A stretch of 35,713 nucleotides of DNA, from assembly GCA_001513025.1 (NCBI GenBank), contig LFRZ01000107.1, positions 1-35,713 on the forward strand, given 5' to 3'. The position numbers and the translations under genes were made by a program. How positions within the stretch are numbered: the first letter of the stretch is position 1; every line of letters begins with the position of its first letter. Shown in pieces: positions 27,852-34,782 of the stretch. The notes below the pieces were generated by a model that saw only the letters and a list, made by a program, of their open reading frames with translations, did not search any database and was not told the origin of the DNA. The DNA is from Gammaproteobacteria bacterium DTU037 (GTDB lineage Bacteria; Pseudomonadota; Gammaproteobacteria; Pseudomonadales; Pseudomonadaceae).

Positions 27852-28772
27852 ATGGATATTGGTTTGGTTTTATTTCTATTTGTGGCCTTGATTGCAGCCG
27901 TTGTCTTTATGGGCTTTAAGGTCGTGCCGCAAGGCTATGAGTGGACGGTGGAGCGCTTTGGCCGTTATACCGACACCTTGAAACCGGGTTTAAATATTAT
28001 TGTGCCGGTGATGGATACCGTGGGTCGTAAAATCAGTGTGATGGAGCGCGTACTGGATATTCCCGCGCAGGAAGCGATCAGTGCCGATAACGCGATTGTG
28101 CGTATTGATGCGGTGTGCTTTTTCCAAGTGGTGAATACTGCGCAGGCGGCCTATGAAGTGAGCGATCTGGAGTATGCGATTTTAAACTTGGTAATCACTA
28201 ATATTCGTACCGTCTTAGGCTCCATGGAGCTGGATCAAATGCTCAGTCAGCGCGATGTGATTAATGAGCGTTTATTGCATACCGTTGATCAAGCTACCGC
28301 GCCTTGGGGGGTTAAAGTCACCCGGATTGAAATTAAAGATATTACCCCACCTGCTGATTTAGTGGCTGCTATGGCCAGTCAAATGAAGGCTGAACGTCTT
28401 AAGCGCGCTTCGATTTTAGAGGCAGAAGGCCGTCGTCAAGCCGATATTTTAACCGCAGAAGGCGAGAAACAGTCACAAATTCTTAAAGCTGAAGGTAAAC
28501 GTGAAGCCGCGTTTCTCGAAGCACAAGCGCGTGAGCGCGCCGCGCAAGCTGAAGCTGAAGCCACGCGCATGGTTTCAGAAGCGATCAGTGGCGGCAGTAT
28601 GCAAGCGGTGAACTACTTTATTGCGCAAAAATATATTGAAGCCTTGGGTCATATTGCCTCAGCGGATAACAGTAAAGTGATTATGATGCCGCTAGAAGCC
28701 ACTCAGTTGATTGGTTCCATTGGCGGTATCAGTGAAATCGTGAAGGCCTCTTTTGATGGTAAGCAGGGATGA
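27852..28772 (+). CDS. SPFH/Band 7 (stomatin-like) membrane protein, QmcA type
   Basis: A 306-residue membrane-anchored protein. One N-terminal membrane helix (about 4-22) is followed by the Band 7 domain starting [22 protein letters not shown], and then by a long coiled coil (about 175-245) rich in Glu, Ala and Lys, including repeated AEG(E/K) units. The tail is hydrophobic. Such proteins form large oligomeric rings in the membrane and are thought to organise microdomains or protease partners. It overlaps the next gene, encoding an NfeD-like protein, by four bases; this pairing is a recognised one. GGGATGG before the start can serve as ribosome-binding site. Confidence 0.9.
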   Translation: MDIGLVLFLFVALIAAVVFMGFKVVPQGYEWTVERFGRYTDTLKPGLNIIVPVMDTVGRKISVMERVLDIPAQEAISADNAIVRIDAVCFFQVVNTAQAAYEVSDLEYAILNLVITNIRTVLGSMELDQMLSQRDVINERLLHTVDQATAPWGVKVTRIEIKDITPPADLVAAMASQMKAERLKRASILEAEGRRQADILTAEGEKQSQILKAEGKREAAFLEAQARERAAQAEAEATRMVSEAISGGSMQAVNYFIAQKYIEALGHIASADNSKVIMMPLEATQLIGSIGGISEIVKASFDGKQG

Positions 28773-29218
28773 GTGTCTACTTACAAAATTTAGCCGTGTG
28801 GGACTGGCTAGCGCTGGCCGTGCTCTTGCTGATTGTTGAGGTGTTTGGCACGGCGGGCTATTTTTTGTGGTTTGGTAGCGCGGCCGCCATGGTTGGCGTG
28901 TTGCTGCTGGTTTTTCCTGAGCTGTCTTGGGTTTGGCAGTTCACCGCGTTCGCCTTGTTATCTTTGGCCACGGCTTGGCTATGGTGGCAGCGTTTGCGTA
29001 CACAGCCTTCGGTTGCGCCGCGTTTAAATCAACGTGGCAGTGAGTTGTTGGGGGGTGAATATATCCTGCATGAAGCGATCAGTGCTGGGCGCGGTAAAAT
29101 TAAAGCAGGTGACAGTTACTGGTTAGTCAGTGGCCCCGATTTAGCCGCAGGCCAGCGGGTTAAAGTGATAGGTCAACAAGGTACAGTGTTAAAGGTTGAA
29201 GCCTGCACGGTTGATTAA
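28769..29218 (+). CDS. NfeD-family membrane protein
   Basis: A 149-residue protein with two or three membrane segments (about 12-75) followed by a C-terminal OB-fold-like NfeD domain (about 88-148) with [22 protein letters not shown] and DSYWLVSG. It lacks the N-terminal protease domain of long NfeD proteins, so it is the short form (YbbK/YbbL-like partner). Start and stomatin stop overlap (ATGA), pointing to coupled translation and a membrane complex. Confidence 0.88.
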   Translation: MSVYLQNLAVWDWLALAVLLLIVEVFGTAGYFLWFGSAAAMVGVLLLVFPELSWVWQFTAFALLSLATAWLWWQRLRTQPSVAPRLNQRGSELLGGEYILHEAISAGRGKIKAGDSYWLVSGPDLAAGQRVKVIGQQGTVLKVEACTVD

Positions 29219-29270
29219 CGCTCGGAGCTACTGTATTCAAGTAACGTACTTATCTGATATCGAGTGATTT

Positions 29271-30053
29271 ATGTGTTTAGTGGTCTTTGCTTGGCGGCCT
29301 GAGCATCGCCAGCCGCTGTTAATTTTAGCCAATCGTGATGAGGTTCATGCGCGGCCCAGCGCAGCGTTGGCGCAGTGGGCGGATCAACCGCGTATCTATG
29401 CGGGGCGCGATTTAGAAGCCGGTGGCGCGTGGTTGGGGGTTGCTGAGCAGGGACGTTTTGCTACTTTGACCAATATTCGCGGTAAGGCGTTGCCCGTTGC
29501 TGAGCAGTCGCGTGGTGCTTTGGTCAGTGATTATTTAGCCTCGCAACTCTCCCCGCAAGCCTATTTGCATAAGATTGCTGTCAGTCTTAAGCAATACAGT
29601 GGCTTTAATTTATTGCTCGGTGATCTGCAGTCGGTTTGGTATATCAGCTCAACCCAACCGCGGCCCATACGTTTAAGTCCTGGTGTCTATGGCTTATGCA
29701 ATGCCAGTTTAGACACGCCATGGCCTAAATTAGTCCGTGCCCGCAGCGCATTTGCGCAGCACCTCGATGCACCAGATCATGTGTTGTTTGAGTTGATGCA
29801 CGATGAACTGCGCGCGGATGATGATCAGCTGCCAGATACCGGTGTGGGTTTGCCGATGGAACGCATGCTGTCCAGTATATTTATTCGTGGCCAGACGTAT
29901 GGCACCCGAGCTATCAGCTTAGTGCGCCGTTTTGCTGATGGCGCAACGACTTTGACTGAGCGTAGTTATACCTCGCATGGGCGTTTTCTAGGTCAGGCAC
30001 AGGTTGAGCTGGCCGCTGCTGCACCGACCGATCCAGATGTGCTTGCCACCTAA
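29271..30053 (+). CDS. NRDE (TANGO2-like) family protein
   Basis: A 260-residue protein that starts MCLVVFAW and carries LILANRDE, the signature that names the NRDE family. Cys2 at the extreme N-terminus is conserved and recalls N-terminal-nucleophile hydrolases. The LEAGGAWLGV and RFATLTNIR segments also fit. Eukaryotic TANGO2 has been linked to haem or acyl-CoA handling, but the bacterial function is unsettled and I do not assign one. GAGTG precedes the ATG. It converges with ptsP with only 14 bases between the stops, both covered by a hairpin. Confidence 0.85.
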   Translation: MCLVVFAWRPEHRQPLLILANRDEVHARPSAALAQWADQPRIYAGRDLEAGGAWLGVAEQGRFATLTNIRGKALPVAEQSRGALVSDYLASQLSPQAYLHKIAVSLKQYSGFNLLLGDLQSVWYISSTQPRPIRLSPGVYGLCNASLDTPWPKLVRARSAFAQHLDAPDHVLFELMHDELRADDDQLPDTGVGLPMERMLSSIFIRGQTYGTRAISLVRRFADGATTLTERSYTSHGRFLGQAQVELAAAAPTDPDVLAT

Positions 30054-30073
30054 GCACAGGTCTTAGCTTAGGT
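30048..30073. other. Hairpin spanning both converging stop codons (NRDE gene and ptsP)
   Basis: A perfect 8-bp stem (30048-30055 with 30066-30073, loop 10 nt) includes both TAA stop codons, one in each arm. Neither strand has a useful T-run, so termination by this element alone would be weak. It may protect the 3' ends of both mRNAs. Confidence 0.4.
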
Positions 30074-32347
30074 TTGTACGCTGGATGCAGGGTTCAGTAC
30101 TTTACTTAAGCCGAGATTGCCCAAGGCGAGATTAAGTGTGCTATGAATCAGCTCTGGATTGTCCATACTGGACACTTCAGCGAGTAATGCCTGTGCGTGT
30201 TGTAAGGTCATTTTGCGCAGCAGCCATTTTACTTTGGGGAGGTGGGTCGAGTTCATGGATAAACTGTCAAATCCCATGGCCAGTAGCAAGACCGCAGCCA
30301 CTGGGTCGCCGGCCATTTCACCGCAAATACTGACTTGCTTACCTTCTGCATGGGCGGCGCTGACTACCTCTTTAAGCGCCATTAAGACCGCAGGGTGCAA
30401 ATAGTCATACAAGGCGGCCACCCGCGCATTATTACGATCGACGGCCAGCAAGTATTGGGTTAAGTCATTGGAGCCAACCGAGAGGAAATCAGCCATATGC
30501 GCCAGTTCGCGCGCTTGATAGACGGCTGAAGGCACTTCAATCATCACACCAATTTGCGGCATCTCAACATCCAAGCCTTCGCTGGTCAGCTCACCCCAAG
30601 CGCGGTGAATTAAATGTTGGGCATCATCCAGTTCGTGCACACCAGAGATCATCGGTAATAAAATACGCAGATTATTTAGACCGGTACTGGCTTTAATCAT
30701 CGCCCGTACTTGCACCAAGAAAATTTCTGGGTGATCGAGGGTGATGCGAATCCCACGCCAACCTAAATAGGGATTGGTTTCTTTAATTGGGAAATAACTC
30801 AGCGGTTTATCGCCACCAATATCTAAGGTGCGCATGGTCACGGGTAGCGGATGGAAAGCTTCCAATTGCTCACGGTACATCTGCACTTGCTCGCTTTCAC
30901 TGGGAAAGCGAGAAGAACCCATAAAGGCTACTTCAGAACGGTATAGACCCACCCCTTCGGCACCGCGTTGCTGAGCCCGCTTAACATCAGCCAATAAGCC
31001 GGTATTGACCCATAATGGCAAATGATAACCGTCTAAGGTGACGCAAGGTAAGCTGCGTAAACTGTCTAAATCTTTATTGATTAAGCGCTCTTCTTTGACC
31101 ACTTCGGCGTATTGCTGGCGCAGCAAAGTGCTCGGGTTGGTAAAGACATCACCGTGATAGCCATCAATAATTAACTCAATGCCATCGAGACGGGTGTAGG
31201 GCAGGTCAACTGCGGCGACTACGGTGGGAATGCCCATGGCCCGCGCAAGAATGGCCACATGTGAGTTACGTGAGCCCAGCACTGAGACTAAACCAACCAG
31301 CTTGTCACTGGGCACTTCACCGAGCATCGCCGGCGAGAGTTCTTCACTGACTAAAATCGTGTTATCGGGGTAGACCAAGCTTTGTTGCTGAGCTTGCTGT
31401 AGGTAGGATAGTAAACGCCGACCAAGGTCTTTTACATCCGAGGCACGTTCACGTAAATAGTCATCATCCATATGCTCAAAACGCTGCACATGTTCACTGA
31501 CAACGTGGCGTAAGGCCCCTTGTGCCCATTGCCCAGTACGAATCACTTGAATCACATCACCCGCCAAGGCGGTATGCTCAAGCATCATTAAATACACATC
31601 AAACAGCGCACGTTCTTGTGGGCGTAATTGCTTGGCTAAGCGCGCCGATAAGCTGCGAATATCAGCGCGAACTGACTCTAAAGCTAAGGCAAACAGCTCC
31701 AGTTGTTCAGTAATGTCGATGCTGGTTTTATCCGGAACCACATCAAGGTCAGCCACTGGTAACACCACTACCGCAGTGCCGAGTGCTGCGCCGGGTGCGC
31801 CGGGTACACCGATAAAGCGTGCTTCTTGGATGCCTTTACCTTGTTTGCCGAGACCGCGAATAGAGCCTGTGGCTTCGGCGTGGGCAATCACCCCTGACAG
31901 TTGCGCACTCATGGTGACAAGAAAGGCTTCATCGCCCTCATCAAACTGGCGACGCTCTTTTTGCTGCACCACTAAAACGCCGAGCACTTGGCGGTGGTGA
32001 ATAATAGGTGTGCCTAAAAAAGAGGCATAACGCTTTTCGCCCGTCTCGGCAAAGTATAAAAAACGCGGGTGGCTCATCGCATCTTCAAGGGTAATAGTTT
32101 CTGCTCGGCTGCCGACTAAGCCAACTAAACCCTCATGGGAGGCCATGCTAACCTTGCCTACTGCGCGTTTATTTAAGCCTTCAGTGGCCATTAACAGGTA
32201 ACGGTCGCTATCGGCTTCATATAAATAGACCGAGCAAACATGGCTGTTCATCGCCACCCGTACTTGCTTGACGATAATCGCTAGCGCCGCCGGCAAATCC
32301 TTAGCGGCGTTGACTTCTTGAGAGATTGTACGCAGCATATTTAACAT
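30068..32347 (-). CDS. ptsP: Phosphoenolpyruvate-protein phosphotransferase PtsP (EI-Ntr)
   Basis: A 759-residue enzyme I of the nitrogen-related phosphotransferase system. Order: GAF sensor domain (about 1-165); HPr-type phosphohistidine domain with active His363 in GSRNSHVAILARAMG; and a C-terminal PEP-binding barrel with VGLYRSEVAF, TLDIGGDKPLSYF, GSNDLTQYLLAVDR and the catalytic-cysteine region ICGEMAGDP. It passes phosphate from PEP to NPr. I start it at the ATG at 32347, giving the length I recall for the Pseudomonas protein. A TTG at 32377 would add ten residues; neither has a strong ribosome-binding site. It lies downstream of rppH on the same strand. Confidence 0.95.
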   Translation of the reverse strand: MLNMLRTISQEVNAAKDLPAALAIIVKQVRVAMNSHVCSVYLYEADSDRYLLMATEGLNKRAVGKVSMASHEGLVGLVGSRAETITLEDAMSHPRFLYFAETGEKRYASFLGTPIIHHRQVLGVLVVQQKERRQFDEGDEAFLVTMSAQLSGVIAHAEATGSIRGLGKQGKGIQEARFIGVPGAPGAALGTAVVVLPVADLDVVPDKTSIDITEQLELFALALESVRADIRSLSARLAKQLRPQERALFDVYLMMLEHTALAGDVIQVIRTGQWAQGALRHVVSEHVQRFEHMDDDYLRERASDVKDLGRRLLSYLQQAQQQSLVYPDNTILVSEELSPAMLGEVPSDKLVGLVSVLGSRNSHVAILARAMGIPTVVAAVDLPYTRLDGIELIIDGYHGDVFTNPSTLLRQQYAEVVKEERLINKDLDSLRSLPCVTLDGYHLPLWVNTGLLADVKRAQQRGAEGVGLYRSEVAFMGSSRFPSESEQVQMYREQLEAFHPLPVTMRTLDIGGDKPLSYFPIKETNPYLGWRGIRITLDHPEIFLVQVRAMIKASTGLNNLRILLPMISGVHELDDAQHLIHRAWGELTSEGLDVEMPQIGVMIEVPSAVYQARELAHMADFLSVGSNDLTQYLLAVDRNNARVAALYDYLHPAVLMALKEVVSAAHAEGKQVSICGEMAGDPVAAVLLLAMGFDSLSMNSTHLPKVKWLLRKMTLQHAQALLAEVSSMDNPELIHSTLNLALGNLGLSKVLNPASSVQT

Positions 32348-32384
32348 GCTGCTGTCGGTGCGAGTCGAGTCTGACAACTTAGGG

Positions 32385-32864
32385 TTAATCTCGAATAGGA
32401 AGTTGATAAGCCAGCTCTTTTAAAGCCCGCCGGTACACATCGCGTTTAAATGCAACCACTTGCCCCAAAGGGTACCAATAACTGACCCAGCGCCAACCAT
32501 CAAATTCAGGTTTTTCCGTTAGATCCATGCGTACGCGCTCATCATCACTGCGTAAACGCAGCAAAAACCATTTTTGTTTCTGGCCAATACACAGGGGTTG
32601 ACTATGAGTGCGTACCAAGCGTTGCGGTAAGCGATAACGCAACCAACCACGGGTACAGGCTAAAATCTCAACATCATGCGCCTGCAAGCCAATTTCTTCA
32701 TGCAGCTCACGGTACAGTGCCTCTTCGGCACTTTCATGCGGGTTAATACCACCTTGTGGAAACTGCCAGGCATCTTGGTTCACACGTCGCGCCCAAAGCA
32801 CTTGCCCGTGGTCATTGGTTAGAATGATGCCGACGTTCGGACGAAACCCATCTGAATCAATCAT
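32385..32864 (-). CDS. rppH: RNA pyrophosphohydrolase
   Basis: A 159-residue Nudix hydrolase that removes pyrophosphate from RNA 5' ends and so triggers RNase E decay. The Nudix box is at residues 38-60, with Gly38, Glu44, Arg52, Glu53, Glu56 and Glu57 in the required spacing. The opening [15 protein letters not shown] is diagnostic of RppH. I choose the ATG at 32864, preceded by AAAGGATG; the frame continues upstream to 33038 but that part has no family match and overlaps the divergent promoter. The rppH-ptsP order is the usual one in gammaproteobacteria, and the two are probably co-transcribed. Confidence 0.95.
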   Translation of the reverse strand: MIDSDGFRPNVGIILTNDHGQVLWARRVNQDAWQFPQGGINPHESAEEALYRELHEEIGLQAHDVEILACTRGWLRYRLPQRLVRTHSQPLCIGQKQKWFLLRLRSDDERVRMDLTEKPEFDGWRWVSYWYPLGQVVAFKRDVYRRALKELAYQLPIRD

Positions 32865-33006
32865 GTCCGCATCCTTTGCTAAAAGTCTTATGCCATTGTT
32901 CCACAAAGCGCGCAAGGGCGGCAACGCGCTTTCTTGTCTGAATGGGCAAGCGCTGTGAAAATCGCTATGCTGGGCACTCTTTTTATCATTGATTAGGGTA
33001 TTTGCC

Positions 33007-33663
33007 GTGCGATTGGCCATTTTTGATTTGGATAACACCTTATTAGCCGGCGACAGTGATCACCTTTGGGGTGAATATTTGTGTGCACGTGGTTTGGTTG
33101 ATGTTGACGCTTATCGTGCGAAAAATGATAATTTTTATGCCGACTACTTAGCGGGCAAGTTGGATGTTGTCGCCTACCAAAACTTTTGCCAAGAAGTGCT
33201 TGGATGCACCGATAAAGCGCAACTGGATGCTTGGCATGCAGAGTTTATGCGTGATTTTATTGAACCGATTATTTTGGCTAAAGGAGAAGCGCTGTTAGCC
33301 AAACACCGTGCAGCAGGTGATCTGTTGATGATTATTACCGCGACCAACCGTTTTATTACCGGTCCAATTGCTCAGCGTTTAGGGGTGGAACATTTAATCG
33401 CCACTGAATGCGGCATGCAAGAGGGGCAGTACACTGGCGCGTTAGTCGATGTGCCCAGTTTTCAAGCGGGTAAAATCACTCGCTTAAATACTTGGTTGGC
33501 TGAGCATCAAGCCACGCTGGCAGACAGCTACTTTTACAGTGACTCGCACAATGATTTGCCGTTGCTTGAGCAAGTGCCCCATCCGGTGGCGGTTGACCCC
33601 GATGATACCTTGCGGGCACTGGCTGAGCAGCGTGGTTGGACGGTACTGAGTTTGCGTGATTAA
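33007..33663 (+). CDS. HAD-family phosphatase (subfamily IB, SerB-like)
   Basis: A 218-residue phosphatase from a GTG start. Motif I is [12 protein letters not shown] with nucleophile Asp7 and acid Asp9, motif II is the threonine in IITATN, the lysine lies in AGKITRLN, and motif IV is [10 protein letters not shown]. The cap insert follows motif I, as in subfamily IB enzymes acting on small phosphate esters such as phosphoserine or histidinol phosphate. Pseudomonas has a gene of this type beside rppH. Histidinol-phosphate phosphatase is a possibility I recall but cannot verify. AGGG lies about nine bases before the GTG, and the reading frame has no nearby ATG. It diverges from rppH. Confidence 0.88.
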   Translation: MRLAIFDLDNTLLAGDSDHLWGEYLCARGLVDVDAYRAKNDNFYADYLAGKLDVVAYQNFCQEVLGCTDKAQLDAWHAEFMRDFIEPIILAKGEALLAKHRAAGDLLMIITATNRFITGPIAQRLGVEHLIATECGMQEGQYTGALVDVPSFQAGKITRLNTWLAEHQATLADSYFYSDSHNDLPLLEQVPHPVAVDPDDTLRALAEQRGWTVLSLRD

Positions 33664-33764
33664 GCGCGTAGGCCAAGGCATAGTGGCGCATGGCTGATCA
33701 ATAGCTGTCATTAATCTATAGTTGTGTATTATATTGATATCAACTTAATAAAGAGAGCTGGCGT

Positions 33765-34319
33765 ATGACTCGTGTAAAAAGTTTAATCAGCGGTGTGCTG
33801 TTGTCACTCGCTATGTGCTCTGTACAGGCGGTGGAGCTGGCCATCAGTGCTGAAGAGGCCTATGCGAAAACTCAACAAACTGCGCAGCCGCTGTTGTTGG
33901 TAGACGTGCGTGATCCCGTCGAAATTATGTTTGTTGGTTTTACGGATGCGGTGGATATCAATATTCCCTTTATGACGGCCGATCGTACCCAATGGAATGC
34001 TGAACGTAATATCTTCCCTATGCAGCGTAATCCTGAGTTTGTTGCGCAAGTTAAAGCCGAACTGGCAAAGCGTGGTTGGGATGACAACACTGAAGTGATC
34101 ACGATGTGCCGCTCTGGCAGTGAGCGCGGTGAGCCTAGTGCGGTTGTGTTGCGCGAGGCAGGTTTAGTCAACGCGCGCTTTATTGTTCATGGCTTCCAAG
34201 GTGATGCCCTCAGCGAAGGCCCGCAAACCGGTATGCGTTTGCAAAACGGTTGGCAGAACTCAGGTTTACCCTGGAGTCGCAGCTTAAATGGCGATAAAAT
34301 TTACCGCTTGGACCGTTAA
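33765..34319 (+). CDS. Exported rhodanese-like protein
   Basis: A 184-residue protein with a signal peptide (about 1-22, ending VQA), so it should be periplasmic. The rhodanese domain has LLLVDVRDPVE (about 43-53) and the active loop CRSGSERG with Cys115, of the six-residue loop size typical of sulphurtransferases. The LAMC at 15-18 does not fit a lipobox. Sulphur donor and acceptor are unknown. GAGAG precedes the ATG at a normal distance, and a 10-bp palindrome TTGATATCAA (33734-33743) lies in the presumed promoter region. Confidence 0.85.
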   Translation: MTRVKSLISGVLLSLAMCSVQAVELAISAEEAYAKTQQTAQPLLLVDVRDPVEIMFVGFTDAVDINIPFMTADRTQWNAERNIFPMQRNPEFVAQVKAELAKRGWDDNTEVITMCRSGSERGEPSAVVLREAGLVNARFIVHGFQGDALSEGPQTGMRLQNGWQNSGLPWSRSLNGDKIYRLDR

Positions 34320-34325
34320 GCGAGG

Positions 34326-34354
34326 TTGCACTGTGAATACGCATGCCGTATGTT
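34326..34354 (+). promoter_or_regulatory. Sigma70-type promoter of the DAHP synthase leader
   Basis: TTGCAC at 34326-34331 and TATGTT at 34349-34354, separated by 17 bases, make a good sigma70 promoter. Transcription would start near 34361, about 17 bases before the leader start codon. A short leader before an early peptide ORF is the usual layout of ribosome-mediated attenuators. Confidence 0.6.
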
Positions 34355-34377
34355 AATAGCATTGATTGGAGATGGTT

Positions 34378-34509
34378 ATGTTGAATCGCAAGATTAAAAT
34401 GAAGTTAGTCGTACAGCCCTATGCTGTATTGCTTAACTGTGTGCGTTCACTGAACAACTCTGTTGCGTATTATTTTTATGGGTATTGGTTTAGCCAAAGG
34501 CGCGCCTGA
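34378..34509 (+). CDS. Leader peptide with aromatic control codons (aromatic amino acid attenuator)
   Basis: A 43-codon ORF with GGAG seven bases before the ATG. Residues 31-38 read YYFYGYWF: four Tyr, two Phe and one Trp in eight codons (34468-34491). The stop is only six codons later and overlaps the first hairpin arm. No similarity to a functional protein is apparent, while the codon cluster, the position after a promoter and the terminator downstream match leader peptides such as those of trp and phe operons. It would report the supply of charged tRNA for Tyr, Phe and Trp, the end products of the pathway opened by the DAHP synthase encoded next. An in-frame ATG at 34372 is a weaker start because it overlaps the ribosome-binding site. 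Confidence 0.8.
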   Translation: MLNRKIKMKLVVQPYAVLLNCVRSLNNSVAYYFYGYWFSQRRA

Positions 34510-34548
34510 TACTCATACAGGCGGGCCTCTTTTAACGGGTCGCCTACC
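34498..34548 (+). promoter_or_regulatory. Attenuator hairpin A:B and alternative strand C
   Basis: Arm A (34498-34508) includes the last leader codons. It pairs with arm B (34518-34528) in an 11-bp stem with one mismatch, followed by CTTTTAA. B can instead pair with CGCCT at 34541-34545. The segment 34537-34548 can pair with 34568-34579, the 5' side of the next hairpin (GGG:CCC, GCC:GGC, ACC:GGT). These pairings were found by hand and are mutually exclusive in the way an attenuator needs. Confidence 0.6.
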
Positions 34549-34560
34549 ACTGCTTTAGAT

Positions 34561-34597
34561 AAACCCCGGTTGGCTTCCCACCCGGGGTTTTTTGCTT
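34561..34597 (+). terminator. Intrinsic terminator of the DAHP synthase attenuator
   Basis: The stem AAACCCCGG (34561-34569) with CCGGGGTTT (34582-34590) has a 12-nt loop and a TTTTTT tract overlapping its 3' end (34588-34593), then more T. It is a strong terminator lying between a promoter and the structural gene, with no complete gene before it other than the leader peptide. Its regulation by leader translation is inferred. Confidence 0.85.
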
Positions 34598-34635
34598 TTA
34601 GAATTTAAGTTTTAATCAGTTAAGAGGATAGGAAC

Positions 34636-34740
34636 ATGGCAATGTATGCAGTTTATCCAGAGCGTTTTGATGATTTGAGCTGGCGATTTAGCAACCACAA
34701 GCTGGCATTACCTCATTGTTTAAGACGACTTTCTCGATAA
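34636..34740 (+). CDS. Second short upstream ORF with aromatic codons
   Basis: A 34-codon ORF starting ATG at 34636 with AGAGGA seven bases upstream, located after the terminator and before the DAHP synthase gene. The first 18 residues include Tyr4, Tyr7, Phe11, Trp16 and Phe18; the rest is basic (LRRLSR at the end). It ends 42 bases before the structural gene. It could be a second sensor acting on translation of the gene, a small protein of its own, or a relic. I find no terminator after it. Confidence 0.5.
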   Translation: MAMYAVYPERFDDLSWRFSNHKLALPHCLRRLSR

Positions 34741-34742
34741 AG

Positions 34743-34766
34743 CCTGCGGCGCGACAGTCGCACAGG
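34743..34766 (+). other. Small hairpin next to the DAHP synthase ribosome-binding site
   Basis: CCTG (34743-34746) pairs with CAGG (34763-34766), and GCGA (34751-34754) with TCGC (34758-34761). The 3' side ends one base before the AAGGA at 34768-34772. A ribosome finishing the second short ORF would cover the 5' side. Weak and tentative. Confidence 0.25.
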
Positions 34767-34782
34767 TAAGGACAATAAATAT

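Noticed and set aside
32865-33038. N-terminal extension of rppH by 58 residues.
   Set aside because: RppH proteins begin [10 protein letters not shown] at 32864, a good ribosome-binding site precedes that ATG, and the extension overlaps the divergent HAD gene start.
34498-34533. Reading the first attenuator hairpin as the main terminator.
   Set aside because: Its stem has a mismatch and only CTTTT follows, while 34561-34593 has a clean stem and TTTTTT. I treat the first hairpin as the competing structure, though it may give some termination.
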